DNA from: Marinomonas profundi
GTDB lineage: Bacteria; Pseudomonadota; Gammaproteobacteria; Pseudomonadales; Marinomonadaceae
Assembly: GCF_020694005.1 (NCBI RefSeq)
Contig: NZ_CP073013.1
Location: forward strand, 248,001 to 312,000
Direction: 5' to 3'
DNA length: 64,000 nucleotides
Below the pieces are notes generated by a model. It was not told where the DNA came from. It saw only the letters and a program-made list of their open reading frames with translations, and did no database searches. Below, one piece after another: positions 1 to 6,793 of the stretch (positions within the stretch are counted from its first letter, which is position 1; each line of letters begins with the position of its first letter). Both the position numbers and the translations under genes were made by a program.

Positions 1-546
1 GGTTTATTCTTGCCTTTCCTCGATGACAAAGAAGTGGAAATGGTCGGTGTGGAAGCAGGCGGCAAAGGTTTAGAACTTGGCGAGCATTCTATTCGCCTAT
101 CTCATAACCTTGGTCAGCCAGGTATTGCGCAAGGCTTTGCGACTATGTTCTTACAAGATGACGCTGGGCAGTTGCAAGAAACCCACTCTATTGCTGCGGG
201 TTTAGATTATGTTGGCGTTTCTCCGATCATCGCTCATTTGGCGGAAATTGGTCGCATCAAAATGACCTACGCCATGGACGATGAAGTCATTGCCGCTTGT
301 ACTCTTCTACTAAAAAAAGAAGGCATTATTCCCGCTCTAGAATCGTCCCATGCCTTGGCGGGTGCCTTTAAAGACGCGCCAAACTTGCCAAAAGATTCTA
401 AGATCGTCATCAACCTTTCTGGTCGTGGCGACAAAGACATCTTTAACGTAGCGAAAGCGGTACAAGATGAAACCTTCCCGCAATTCTTAACCGATTACCT
501 TGCTTCTTATCCAACCACTCAAGAGAACAAAGGGGAAAAAGCATGA
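1..546 (+). CDS. trpB: Tryptophan synthase beta subunit, C-terminal part
   Basis: Partial gene; the reading frame is open from the first base, so the start lies outside the window. TrpB is the PLP enzyme that condenses indole with L-serine to give tryptophan, working as an alpha2-beta2 complex with TrpA. The visible 181 residues are roughly the last 45% of a normal TrpB. Seen: GIIPALESSHAL, which carries the conserved Glu near the PLP ring, and LSGRGDKD near the C-terminus, whose Ser contacts the pyridine nitrogen. The stop overlaps the trpA start (ATGA). The segment with the GVEAGGKGLELGEHS motif differs noticeably from the enteric TrpB consensus and looks more like the form in chlamydial-type trp operons; that comparison is from memory. 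Confidence 0.93.
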   Translation, partial: GLFLPFLDDKEVEMVGVEAGGKGLELGEHSIRLSHNLGQPGIAQGFATMFLQDDAGQLQETHSIAAGLDYVGVSPIIAHLAEIGRIKMTYAMDDEVIAACTLLLKKEGIIPALESSHALAGAFKDAPNLPKDSKIVINLSGRGDKDIFNVAKAVQDETFPQFLTDYLASYPTTQENKGEKA

Positions 547-1331
547 GCCAGTTAGCGACCTTTATTGAAGAAAAACGCCTGCAAAAGCCTATTTTGTCGA
601 TGACACACGTGGTGTATGGCTACCCTAGCGTGGAAGAAAGCTTGAGCTGGATGGAAAGACTGATGCAGGAAGGCGTCGATTTTATCGAAGTGCAATTTCC
701 TTTTTCTGATCCAGTGGCTGATGGTCCAAGCATTGTTGCCGCATGCCACAAGGCATTGGAACAAAAGCTCGACGTGGAAACCTGCTTATCGCAACTGGGA
801 AAACTCGCCAAAAACTTTCCCGACAGCCGCATTGTGTTAATGAGCTACCTCAACCCCATGTATCGTTTTGGGTTGGACAAACTGGCTAAACGCGCAGCAG
901 AGGAAAACATTCTCGGGCTAATCCTTCCAGATCTGCCGATTGAACAAGCTGCGACCTACCAAGCAGCCTGTAAAGCCAATAACATCGATCCGGTTTGGTT
1001 AGTGACACCCGTCACACCACCAGAGCGTTTAGCCATGCTCGCCAGTCAAGCCAGTGGCTTCTTGTATTGTGTCGCTCGTTCTGGCGTTACAGGGCATTCT
1101 GTCCATGAAAAAGGCAAAGCCAAGCAGACTTCACTTGATGAGTATTTAGCGCAAATCAAACAACACGCCAGCGCACCGATGGGCGTAGGCTTTGGTTTAC
1201 GCGAACGCGCGCAAATTGAACAACTTATTGGCAAAGCCGACATCGCTATTCTAGGGTCTGCACTCTTGGATGCGTATAACCAAGGCGGACAAGAAGCGGG
1301 GATCAAATTGATAAAAGACTTATTTCACTAA
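543..1331 (+). CDS. trpA: Tryptophan synthase alpha subunit (divergent)
   Basis: 262 aa, about normal for TrpA (268 in E. coli). It cleaves indole-3-glycerol phosphate to indole and glyceraldehyde 3-phosphate and channels indole to TrpB. Seen: the catalytic Glu in FIEVQFPFSDP, the Asp in SDPVADGP, a YLNP motif, and RSGVTG of the phosphate-binding end. The usual FxTAGDP segment near the N-terminus is replaced by HVVYGYPS, and a GFGLRERAQI segment stands in for the usual GFGI motif. The start ATG overlaps the trpB stop by four bases, indicating translational coupling. Divergent, but both catalytic acids are retained, so it is probably active. Confidence 0.93.
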   Translation: MSQLATFIEEKRLQKPILSMTHVVYGYPSVEESLSWMERLMQEGVDFIEVQFPFSDPVADGPSIVAACHKALEQKLDVETCLSQLGKLAKNFPDSRIVLMSYLNPMYRFGLDKLAKRAAEENILGLILPDLPIEQAATYQAACKANNIDPVWLVTPVTPPERLAMLASQASGFLYCVARSGVTGHSVHEKGKAKQTSLDEYLAQIKQHASAPMGVGFGLRERAQIEQLIGKADIAILGSALLDAYNQGGQEAGIKLIKDLFH

Positions 1332-1350
1332 GCGACCCATTTCTAAATAG

Positions 1351-1635
1351 TTTTGTAGGCCTGATGAGGGAAGTACGACCGTGATCAGGCGTATGACGTT
1401 ATTTTAGCCTACAATTATTGGTTTTTTGTAGGTCGTGGCTTCAGCCCGACAAGACGTGATTTGTCGTAATGCGTTTTTTGTCGGCATGCTTTTTTCAGGA
1501 TAAATCGCGACCTACAAGACCGTCGGAAGTCGTTTAGCCTACAATTAGTTGATTTATATGGTTTTTGCAGGTCGTGGCTTCAGCCCGACAAGACGCGATT
1601 TGTCGTAATGCGTTTTTTGTCGGCATGCTTTTTTT
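1351..1635. repeat. Dispersed intergenic repeat, copy A (tandem modules)
   Basis: This spacer holds a repeat family also found at about 21323-21506 and 63501-63612. The first module (1351-1420) has CCTGAT...ATCAGG arms and ends with TAGCCTACAATT. A second module beginning TAGGTCGTGGCTTCAGCCCG occurs twice, at about 1428-1495 and 1567-1634, nearly identical over about 68 bases and 139 bases apart. Both copies end in a T-rich run. There is no convincing ORF. It looks like a REP/MITE-type structured repeat; the mechanism of spread is not visible. Confidence 0.8.
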
Positions 1636-1664
1636 CTCTCGTTCCCACGCTCCTGCGTGGTAAT
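1635..1664. repeat. Short palindromic repeat (CCACGC-TCCT-GCGTGG), copy 1
   Basis: A short palindrome with CCACGC/GCGTGG arms and a TCCT loop, preceded by CTCTCGTT. The same element occurs at 56636-56681 and 57375-57421. It belongs to a type of short palindrome common in proteobacterial intergenic regions. Confidence 0.8.
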
Positions 1665-1779
1665 GCACGGCTTCTATCCATCCAACGCCGGATAACGATC
1701 GTGCCTCCCTCATCCGGCCTACCTACAGTGGGAACACACCGTGCTCGTCACACCAACAGGGTATGAAGTACTGACCTTA

Positions 1780-1833
1780 CGAAACGAAGAAACCTGCATC
1801 TAAAGGGGATTAGATACAGGTTTCTTCGTTTCG
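1780..1833. terminator. Long perfect stem-loop between trpA and the fasciclin gene
   Basis: A 17-bp perfect inverted repeat (1780-1796 and 1817-1833, arm cgaaacgaagaaacctg) with a further ATCTA/TAGAT pairing inside the loop (1798-1802/1811-1815). It sits between convergent genes, so it probably ends transcription or protects the 3' ends of mRNA. There is no strong T-tract, so intrinsic termination is only inferred. Confidence 0.55.
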
Positions 1834-1895
1834 CCAGCCAATCTTGTTGCTTTAGATATCTGGCTTTTTACCTGGCTCTACACTATCGCGCGGCC

Positions 1896-2468
1896 TTATT
1901 GTTTAGGCAAAAGCACCGCATCAACAACGTGAATCACGCCATTAGATTGCTTAACATCGGCTATGGTGACATGTGCAACGCGGCCATTTTCATCTTCCAA
2001 CATGATCTTATCGCCCATATAAGTGGCCATTAAAGTACAACCGCCAATGGTTGGTACTGGATGTTTGCCCATATCGTCGTCAATCATAGTTTTGATCGCA
2101 GCAGATAACGCATCGGCTTTGACAACGTGACAAGCAAGCACTTTGGTTAGAGCGGCTTTATTTTCTGGTTTTAAAAGGTTGGCCACCGCACCTTCTGGCA
2201 ATTTATCAAACGCGGCATTGGTTGGAGCAAATACCGTAAAAGGACCTGGAGCTTGTAGCGTTTCTACCAAACCCGCCGCCTTTACCGCGGCAACGAGCGT
2301 GGTGTGATCTTTAGAATTTACCGCATTTTCTATGATATTTTTGCTCGCATACATCGGAGCGCCGCCGACCATTGGATTGGTATTTTCATCCGCACTCTTC
2401 ATACCACCAGCTGAACAGCCAGCAAGCGTCACGATGGTCGCAGCAGAAACAAGACTTAATAATTTCAT
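1896..2468 (-). CDS. Fasciclin (FAS1)-domain lipoprotein
   Basis: 190 aa. The signal peptide ends in a lipobox (LAGC, Cys18), so the protein is probably a lipoprotein anchored in the envelope. One FAS1 domain spans about residues 44-188, with the two family motifs visible: TVFAPTNAAFDKLP (78-91) and GVIHVVDAVLLP (177-188). FAS1 domains mediate adhesion or protein-protein contacts; the bacterial partner is usually unknown. The start has a good Shine-Dalgarno sequence (GGAG). The linker after the lipobox is polar. The next gene upstream (msrB) is on the same strand about 110 bases away and may share envelope or stress functions. Confidence 0.88.
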   Translation of the reverse strand: MKLLSLVSAATIVTLAGCSAGGMKSADENTNPMVGGAPMYASKNIIENAVNSKDHTTLVAAVKAAGLVETLQAPGPFTVFAPTNAAFDKLPEGAVANLLKPENKAALTKVLACHVVKADALSAAIKTMIDDDMGKHPVPTIGGCTLMATYMGDKIMLEDENGRVAHVTIADVKQSNGVIHVVDAVLLPKQ

Positions 2469-2577
2469 TGTTTTTCTCCAGTCTAATTATCCATAACAAT
2501 TCGCCATGGTTATAAAGAGATACGCGGTGAACTTAAAAAAAGTTTCATTCTTTTAAAAAAACCATGAATATAAAAAA

Positions 2578-3072
2578 TTAGGTGGCTTGAAACACCAAAG
2601 AAACACCATTCAAGCAATGGCGCAACCCCGTTGGTTCTGGGCCATCATCAAAGATATGCCCAAGATGACTACCACAACGGCGACAATGCACTTCCGTACG
2701 CGTCACAAAGAAACCATTGTCTTCTTTTGTTCCGATGGCATCAGGCAAACTCTCATAAAAACTAGGCCAACCCGTTCCACTCTCGTATTTAGTGCGGCTA
2801 GAATATAAGGGAAGCTCGCAACCCTTACAGAGATAAACACCCTCTCGCTTTTCATTTAACAAGGGGCTCGAACCTGCCCGTTCTGTCTTTTCTTCCCTCA
2901 TCACTTGGTATTCAAAATCTGTTAACCTTGCTTGCCATTGCTTCTTAGTACGGATTATTTCAAAACTTGCGGTTGAGCCAGAAACCAGCGCCATGGCTGA
3001 AGCAGGTGAATTAAACACCTTAGCCACCCCAACCGCACAAGCGGCTTGAATAAAAAAATGTCGACGATTCAT
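2578..3072 (-). CDS. msrB: Exported peptide-methionine (R)-S-oxide reductase
   Basis: 164 aa. MsrB reduces methionine-R-sulfoxide in proteins. Seen: two zinc-binding CxxC pairs (Cys82/85 in CKGCELPLY and Cys130/133 in CRRCGSH), GTGWPSF (99-105), and the catalytic Cys153 in RHCLNG. Unlike cytosolic MsrB, it begins with an N-terminal export signal whose NRRHFF motif resembles a twin-arginine signal, followed by a hydrophobic run to an ASA site near residue 26. It therefore probably repairs periplasmic proteins. The start is supported by GGGAG about 8 bases upstream. I see no separate resolving-Cys motif with confidence. Confidence 0.92.
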   Translation of the reverse strand: MNRRHFFIQAACAVGVAKVFNSPASAMALVSGSTASFEIIRTKKQWQARLTDFEYQVMREEKTERAGSSPLLNEKREGVYLCKGCELPLYSSRTKYESGTGWPSFYESLPDAIGTKEDNGFFVTRTEVHCRRCGSHLGHIFDDGPEPTGLRHCLNGVSLVFQAT

Positions 3073-3170
3073 ATATTACTCCCGATAAAATGACGCTTTG
3101 AATATCATAGCGATACCCTTAACGCCTATAGAGAAGTACGTGATAAAAGCAGAAAAAGTTTCGTAAAAGA

Positions 3171-3216
3171 GTCACTTTATTTTAGACAAAATATCAAAGT
3201 CACTTTATTTTAGACA
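3171..3216. repeat. 18-bp direct repeat downstream of the csp gene
   Basis: The sequence gtcactttattttagaca occurs at 3171-3188 and again at 3199-3216 (28-base period), just beyond the csp terminator. It probably arose from a local duplication. No function is visible. Confidence 0.6.
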
Positions 3217-3217
3217 T

Positions 3218-3256
3218 AAAAAAAGGGTAAGTTCCGAGGAACTTACCCTTTTTCAA
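3218..3256 (-). terminator. Intrinsic terminator of the csp gene
   Basis: Near-perfect hairpin (AAAAAGGGTAAGTTC / GAACTTACCCTTTTT, loop of about 4) directly after the cold-shock gene, with a T-tract on the minus strand. Its A-rich left arm also gives T-runs in the other direction. Confidence 0.85.
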
Positions 3257-3273
3257 ATATTCTTAGTAGCTAA

Positions 3274-3483
3274 TTAAAGTACTGTAATATTTTCTGCTTG
3301 AGGACCTTTTTGGCCAGCAGTCACAACGAATTCAACTTGCTGGCCTTCAGCCAATGTTTTGAATCCAGAGCTAGCGATAGCGCTAAAATGTGCGAACACA
3401 TCTGGGCCAGACTCTTGCTCGATGAAACCAAAACCTTTAATTTCGTTGAACCACTTAACGGTTCCTTTTACTGTATTAGACAT
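3274..3483 (-). CDS. Cold-shock domain protein (CspA family)
   Basis: 69 aa, the normal length for a single cold-shock domain. It binds single-stranded RNA/DNA and melts mRNA structure. Seen: RNP1 KGFGFI (16-21) and RNP2 VFAHF (29-33), with the aromatic residues expected on the nucleic-acid face (Trp11, Phe18, Phe20, Phe30, Phe33). The start is preceded by AGGTAA. The 5' region is AT-rich, as is typical for the long csp leader. Which paralogue (CspA, CspC, CspD, CspE) it corresponds to cannot be decided here. Confidence 0.93.
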   Translation of the reverse strand: MSNTVKGTVKWFNEIKGFGFIEQESGPDVFAHFSAIASSGFKTLAEGQQVEFVVTAGQKGPQAENITVL

Positions 3484-3704
3484 AAATATTTACCTGAAGT
3501 TTAGATGGTCTTTTTGGGACCGAGTTTTGCAAAAAAATAGACTGGTACTTAAAAACTTTCAGGACGAGGATTTTATGAATAAAACAACGTATTGCAGAGT
3601 TAATAATTATAGACTTCTTTCTAGCTGGAAAGGCCATAGTATAGACATAATGTTTAGATAGATAGCTTTATTTTCGTTATCTAAAAATAAGTCGCGCGTT
3701 ACGA

Positions 3705-4853
3705 TTACCATACTTTTTTCCCATCTATCCATGTTGCTGTCACGAAGAAAGCTACGCTTAATGCCACAAGACTGGCTCGATAACCCGGTTTAATACGCCC
3801 AAATTCTTGCTCAATACCTAAAAACTCGGCCGGTCTTAACGACGCCATTTGCAAGGCTTCCGCCGGCGTTCGCCCAATGAGGTTAATGGTATTACGCACA
3901 GCGGTTGCCATGTCCAAATCCGAGCCCGCTAAGGTGCCGTCTTCGGTGGTGACTTTGCCTTCTCTGCGGCGTACTTTTTTACCTAAAAAGGGCATTTCTT
4001 TTTCATCCGAACCCACACTTTGAATCGCATCGGTGACTAATAACATGTGCTCACAGCCTTTCGCGGCAATCGCCACCCGCATGCTAGCAGGATGAACATG
4101 ATGCCCATCGGCGATTAAACCACACCAAGTGGGTTTATCCGTTTGCAATGCGGCACCGACCACGCCGGGCTCTCGACTCATCAAAGGCGTCATGGCATTG
4201 AATAAATGCGTAAAGCCACGAGCGCCGCTTAATACGGCTTGTCTTGCTTGTTCATAATTGGCAGCAGAATGACCAATACAAACAATAGCGCCTTCTGACA
4301 CCAGCCATTCGATAAAACCTTCTGGCACCTGCTCTGGCGCCAGTGTCACCATGAGTTTTCCACTACGGCTCACGTCTAATAAGGTCGACAACGTGCCTTC
4401 TGTGGGCTTGCGCAGCTTCGATTCATTATGAACCCCCTTGCGGATCGGGTTAAGGTACGGGCCTTCATAATGCATCCCCAAAACTCCCGCCATCTTGTGT
4501 TCAAGTGCCTGGCAAACCGCGTGATGGGCTTGCGACATAATCTCGTAATCGTCAGAGATTAAAGTCGGCATCATGGCAACGGTGCCAAACTGGGCATGCA
4601 CTTCGACCATGCGAGCTAAGGTGTCTAATGTCGGAATATGATTAAACAAAGCGCCACCGCCACCATTGACGTGCACATCGATAAAACCGGGCGCGAGTAA
4701 ATCAACGATTTCAACATCCCCACTTGATGGCATCTTGGCAGACTCAACGGATTCAATCACCTGTCCTTTTAGCGTCACCTGCTGATTTGTCAGCCAGTGT
4801 TCGCCATCGAACAGACGTTTTGCAAATAGTGTTGTCACCTTATGTTCCGTCAT
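3705..4853 (-). CDS. nagA: N-acetylglucosamine-6-phosphate deacetylase
   Basis: 382 aa from the ATG at 4853, which overlaps the upstream kinase stop (ATGA); the frame is open further upstream but those residues do not match NagA. It hydrolyses GlcNAc-6-P to glucosamine-6-P and acetate. Seen: PGFIDVHVNG (55-64), HYEGPY with the metal-binding Glu130, IGHS (His195), THLFNAM (His216) and the catalytic Asp275 in TDAIQ, all typical of the NagA amidohydrolase fold. It is third in a nagB-kinase-nagA operon. The C-terminal end (SLVALSVAFFVTATWIDGKKVW region) departs slightly from the usual ADLV pattern. Confidence 0.95.
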   Translation of the reverse strand: MTEHKVTTLFAKRLFDGEHWLTNQQVTLKGQVIESVESAKMPSSGDVEIVDLLAPGFIDVHVNGGGGALFNHIPTLDTLARMVEVHAQFGTVAMMPTLISDDYEIMSQAHHAVCQALEHKMAGVLGMHYEGPYLNPIRKGVHNESKLRKPTEGTLSTLLDVSRSGKLMVTLAPEQVPEGFIEWLVSEGAIVCIGHSAANYEQARQAVLSGARGFTHLFNAMTPLMSREPGVVGAALQTDKPTWCGLIADGHHVHPASMRVAIAAKGCEHMLLVTDAIQSVGSDEKEMPFLGKKVRRREGKVTTEDGTLAGSDLDMATAVRNTINLIGRTPAEALQMASLRPAEFLGIEQEFGRIKPGYRASLVALSVAFFVTATWIDGKKVW

Positions 4854-5731
4854 ATTGCCTTCCTCCCTATTTGAGCGTTGGCCATCAAAATAGCGCCAGC
4901 CATGGCATCCCCTTGCGGCTGACAAAAGTAGGTCGCAAAGCGTTCTGGTAAATAGGCTAAGATGGCGTCTGAACCCCCACCAACCAAGGCGATTTTCTGC
5001 GCGCCTTTGGCGATTAAGGCATCTAAATACTGGCTCACCCATTCCACTTGCTGTTGGATGATTTTGAGTGCGATTGGGTCTTTTTGTTGCGCAAATTGAA
5101 ACACCTGAACGGCAAAGGCTCCATATTCTTTCGGCAGTGGTGCACGGTTTTGATACAAGACATACTCTTCCGCCGACAAAGAAAACTCAGCATTAATACT
5201 GTCGGTAAAAGGTGTCGAAGGGGAAATACCGTCCAACGCCGCTAACGAATACTCCAATGCAGAAAGGCCAATACGCGCCCCACTGCCTTGGTCAGACAGC
5301 GGAAAACCCCAACCGCCCACAATACTGAATCGTTCATTTTGATAAACCACCCCGCAACTTCCGGTGCCTAATATCAATAATGCACCATCTTGCCCGTTGA
5401 ACGCGCCCAAACAAGCGGCGTGGGCGTCGGTTAACAAATAGCGCTGCCCAAAAGGCGATTTTTGCGCAATAACCAATTCTTGCTCCAACGGCTGGTTCGC
5501 ACCGGCCAAACCTAAGCCTAAGGTGATTTTTGCATACGCTTCTGGGGGAACGCCGCCTTGATGACAGGCTTCAACGCAGGCATTGATAATGTTCTGCCAC
5601 GCGGCTTCTATGCCAATTCTTGGGTTACCAGAGCCACCGACCGCTTCGCCCAACACATTGCCGTCATGATCCACCAAACGGGCACGACAAAAGGTTCCGC
5701 CGCCGTCCACACCAATGTATAAGCCACTCAT
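4850..5731 (-). CDS. BadF/BadG-type N-acetylglucosamine or glucosamine kinase
   Basis: 293 aa from the ATG at 5731, which overlaps the nagB stop (ATGA). It belongs to the ASKHA sugar kinases of the BadF/BadG/BcrA/BcrD ATPase family: GVDGGGT phosphate-1 loop (7-13), the central DAHAA and LGTGSCG motifs, and a C-terminal GGGSD adenosine motif. Family members phosphorylate GlcNAc or glucosamine with ATP. Lying between nagB and nagA and opposite an ABC importer that delivers free sugar, it most likely converts imported GlcNAc to GlcNAc-6-P. Sequence alone does not separate a GlcNAc from a GlcN preference. Confidence 0.88.
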   Translation of the reverse strand: MSGLYIGVDGGGTFCRARLVDHDGNVLGEAVGGSGNPRIGIEAAWQNIINACVEACHQGGVPPEAYAKITLGLGLAGANQPLEQELVIAQKSPFGQRYLLTDAHAACLGAFNGQDGALLILGTGSCGVVYQNERFSIVGGWGFPLSDQGSGARIGLSALEYSLAALDGISPSTPFTDSINAEFSLSAEEYVLYQNRAPLPKEYGAFAVQVFQFAQQKDPIALKIIQQQVEWVSQYLDALIAKGAQKIALVGGGSDAILAYLPERFATYFCQPQGDAMAGAILMANAQIGRKAI

Positions 5732-6528
5732 ATCAAACGTCCTTCTTGCAGTTGTTGGCGTTTTTGTTCGCACCATTGGTAGTATTCTTTTAGCACTAAT
5801 ACGCTAGCCGCCTCTTCATCCAACACAAGGGTAGCCGTCTTATGCAGTTGCAAAGCAGAAGCCGGGCACATGGCAGACAATGGGCCTTCTATCATGGCTT
5901 TTACCGCCTCGGCTTTCGCCTTTCCGGTTGCCATTAACAACACGGCTCGACTCTCTAAAATAGTACCAATTCCCATGGTTAACGCTAGATGTGGTTGGTA
6001 TTCATTTTCTTTAAAAAAGCGCTGATTCGCGACTACGGTGGATTCAGACAAGGTTTTAATACGCGTTCGTGAAGCAAAGCTGGACGTCGGTTCATTAAAG
6101 CCAATGTGCCCGTTCACACCAATGCCCAAAATCTGTAAATCAATCCCACCCGCTTGCTGAATGCTGTTTTCATAATCCTGCGCACTGTCCTTTAAGACAT
6201 CTATATCTTGGCTCTCGGCCAATGGAACATGCGTATTCGACCTAACAATATCAATATGATCAAACAAGTGCTGATTCATAAAAGTGCGATAGCTTTGCGC
6301 ATGGGAATCCGCAATGCCAATGTATTCGTCCAAATTAAAGCTGATCGTCTGACAGAAAGAGACTTGCTCAGACTGACAACGTGCCACCAGCTCTTTATAC
6401 AAAGCAATTGGCGTCGACCCCGTCGCCAGCCCTAACACAGGGTTCGTCTTGCTATTAATCACATCAGCAACACGATCCGCCGCATACAAGGACACATCAT
6501 GAGCAGATGGAAGAATGATGACCTGCAT
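5728..6528 (-). CDS. nagB: Glucosamine-6-phosphate deaminase
   Basis: 266 aa, normal for the hexameric/monomeric NagB family. It converts glucosamine-6-P to fructose-6-P and ammonia. Seen: GLATGSTP phosphate loop (33-40), SFNLDEY (63-69) with the catalytic Asp67, and GVNGHIGFNEP (137-147) containing the active-site His and Glu. It is the first gene of the nagB-kinase-nagA operon, with a good ribosome site (AAGAGGA). The promoter lies in the 6529-6793 control region shared with the divergent ABC transporter. Confidence 0.95.
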   Translation of the reverse strand: MQVIILPSAHDVSLYAADRVADVINSKTNPVLGLATGSTPIALYKELVARCQSEQVSFCQTISFNLDEYIGIADSHAQSYRTFMNQHLFDHIDIVRSNTHVPLAESQDIDVLKDSAQDYENSIQQAGGIDLQILGIGVNGHIGFNEPTSSFASRTRIKTLSESTVVANQRFFKENEYQPHLALTMGIGTILESRAVLLMATGKAKAEAVKAMIEGPLSAMCPASALQLHKTATLVLDEEAASVLVLKEYYQWCEQKRQQLQEGRLI

Positions 6529-6634
6529 AAGAATCCTCTTTCCTAATCAGAATAAATAAGAAACCAATATAGAACCAATTAAAACGTAAGACTCAACTGT
6601 TTTCCACAAAATTGTCATATTTATTTGCCTAAGA

Positions 6635-6712
6635 CCATAATTGGTGCTAATTTTTTAAACCGAGCAATACCTAAAAAATACCAATGCGTATTTTTTAGAA
6701 AAAATACCTAAT
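6635..6712. promoter_or_regulatory. Candidate operator region between nagB and the ABC importer
   Basis: A perfect 11-bp inverted repeat (ctaaaaaatac at 6671-6681, gtattttttag at 6688-6698, 6-bp spacer) is flanked by direct copies of AATACCTAA (6666-6674 and 6703-6711). A further ACCA-TAAT-TGGT dyad lies just upstream, at about 6640. Placement between divergent amino-sugar operons, one of which ends with a GntR regulator, makes this the likely operator of that regulator. The exact box is inferred. Confidence 0.6.
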
Positions 6713-6793
6713 AAAAATAGTTAGCTTTTGTTTTTTAACCAACAGAATCAAAAAGCCACAAACACAATTGGAAATCACCATCGGAGAGTAATC

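Noticed and set aside
5728..6528. Asn139 in NagB in place of the Asp of enteric NagB
   Set aside because: Many bacterial NagB proteins have Asn here (GxNGHIGFNEP), so it is not an active-site defect.
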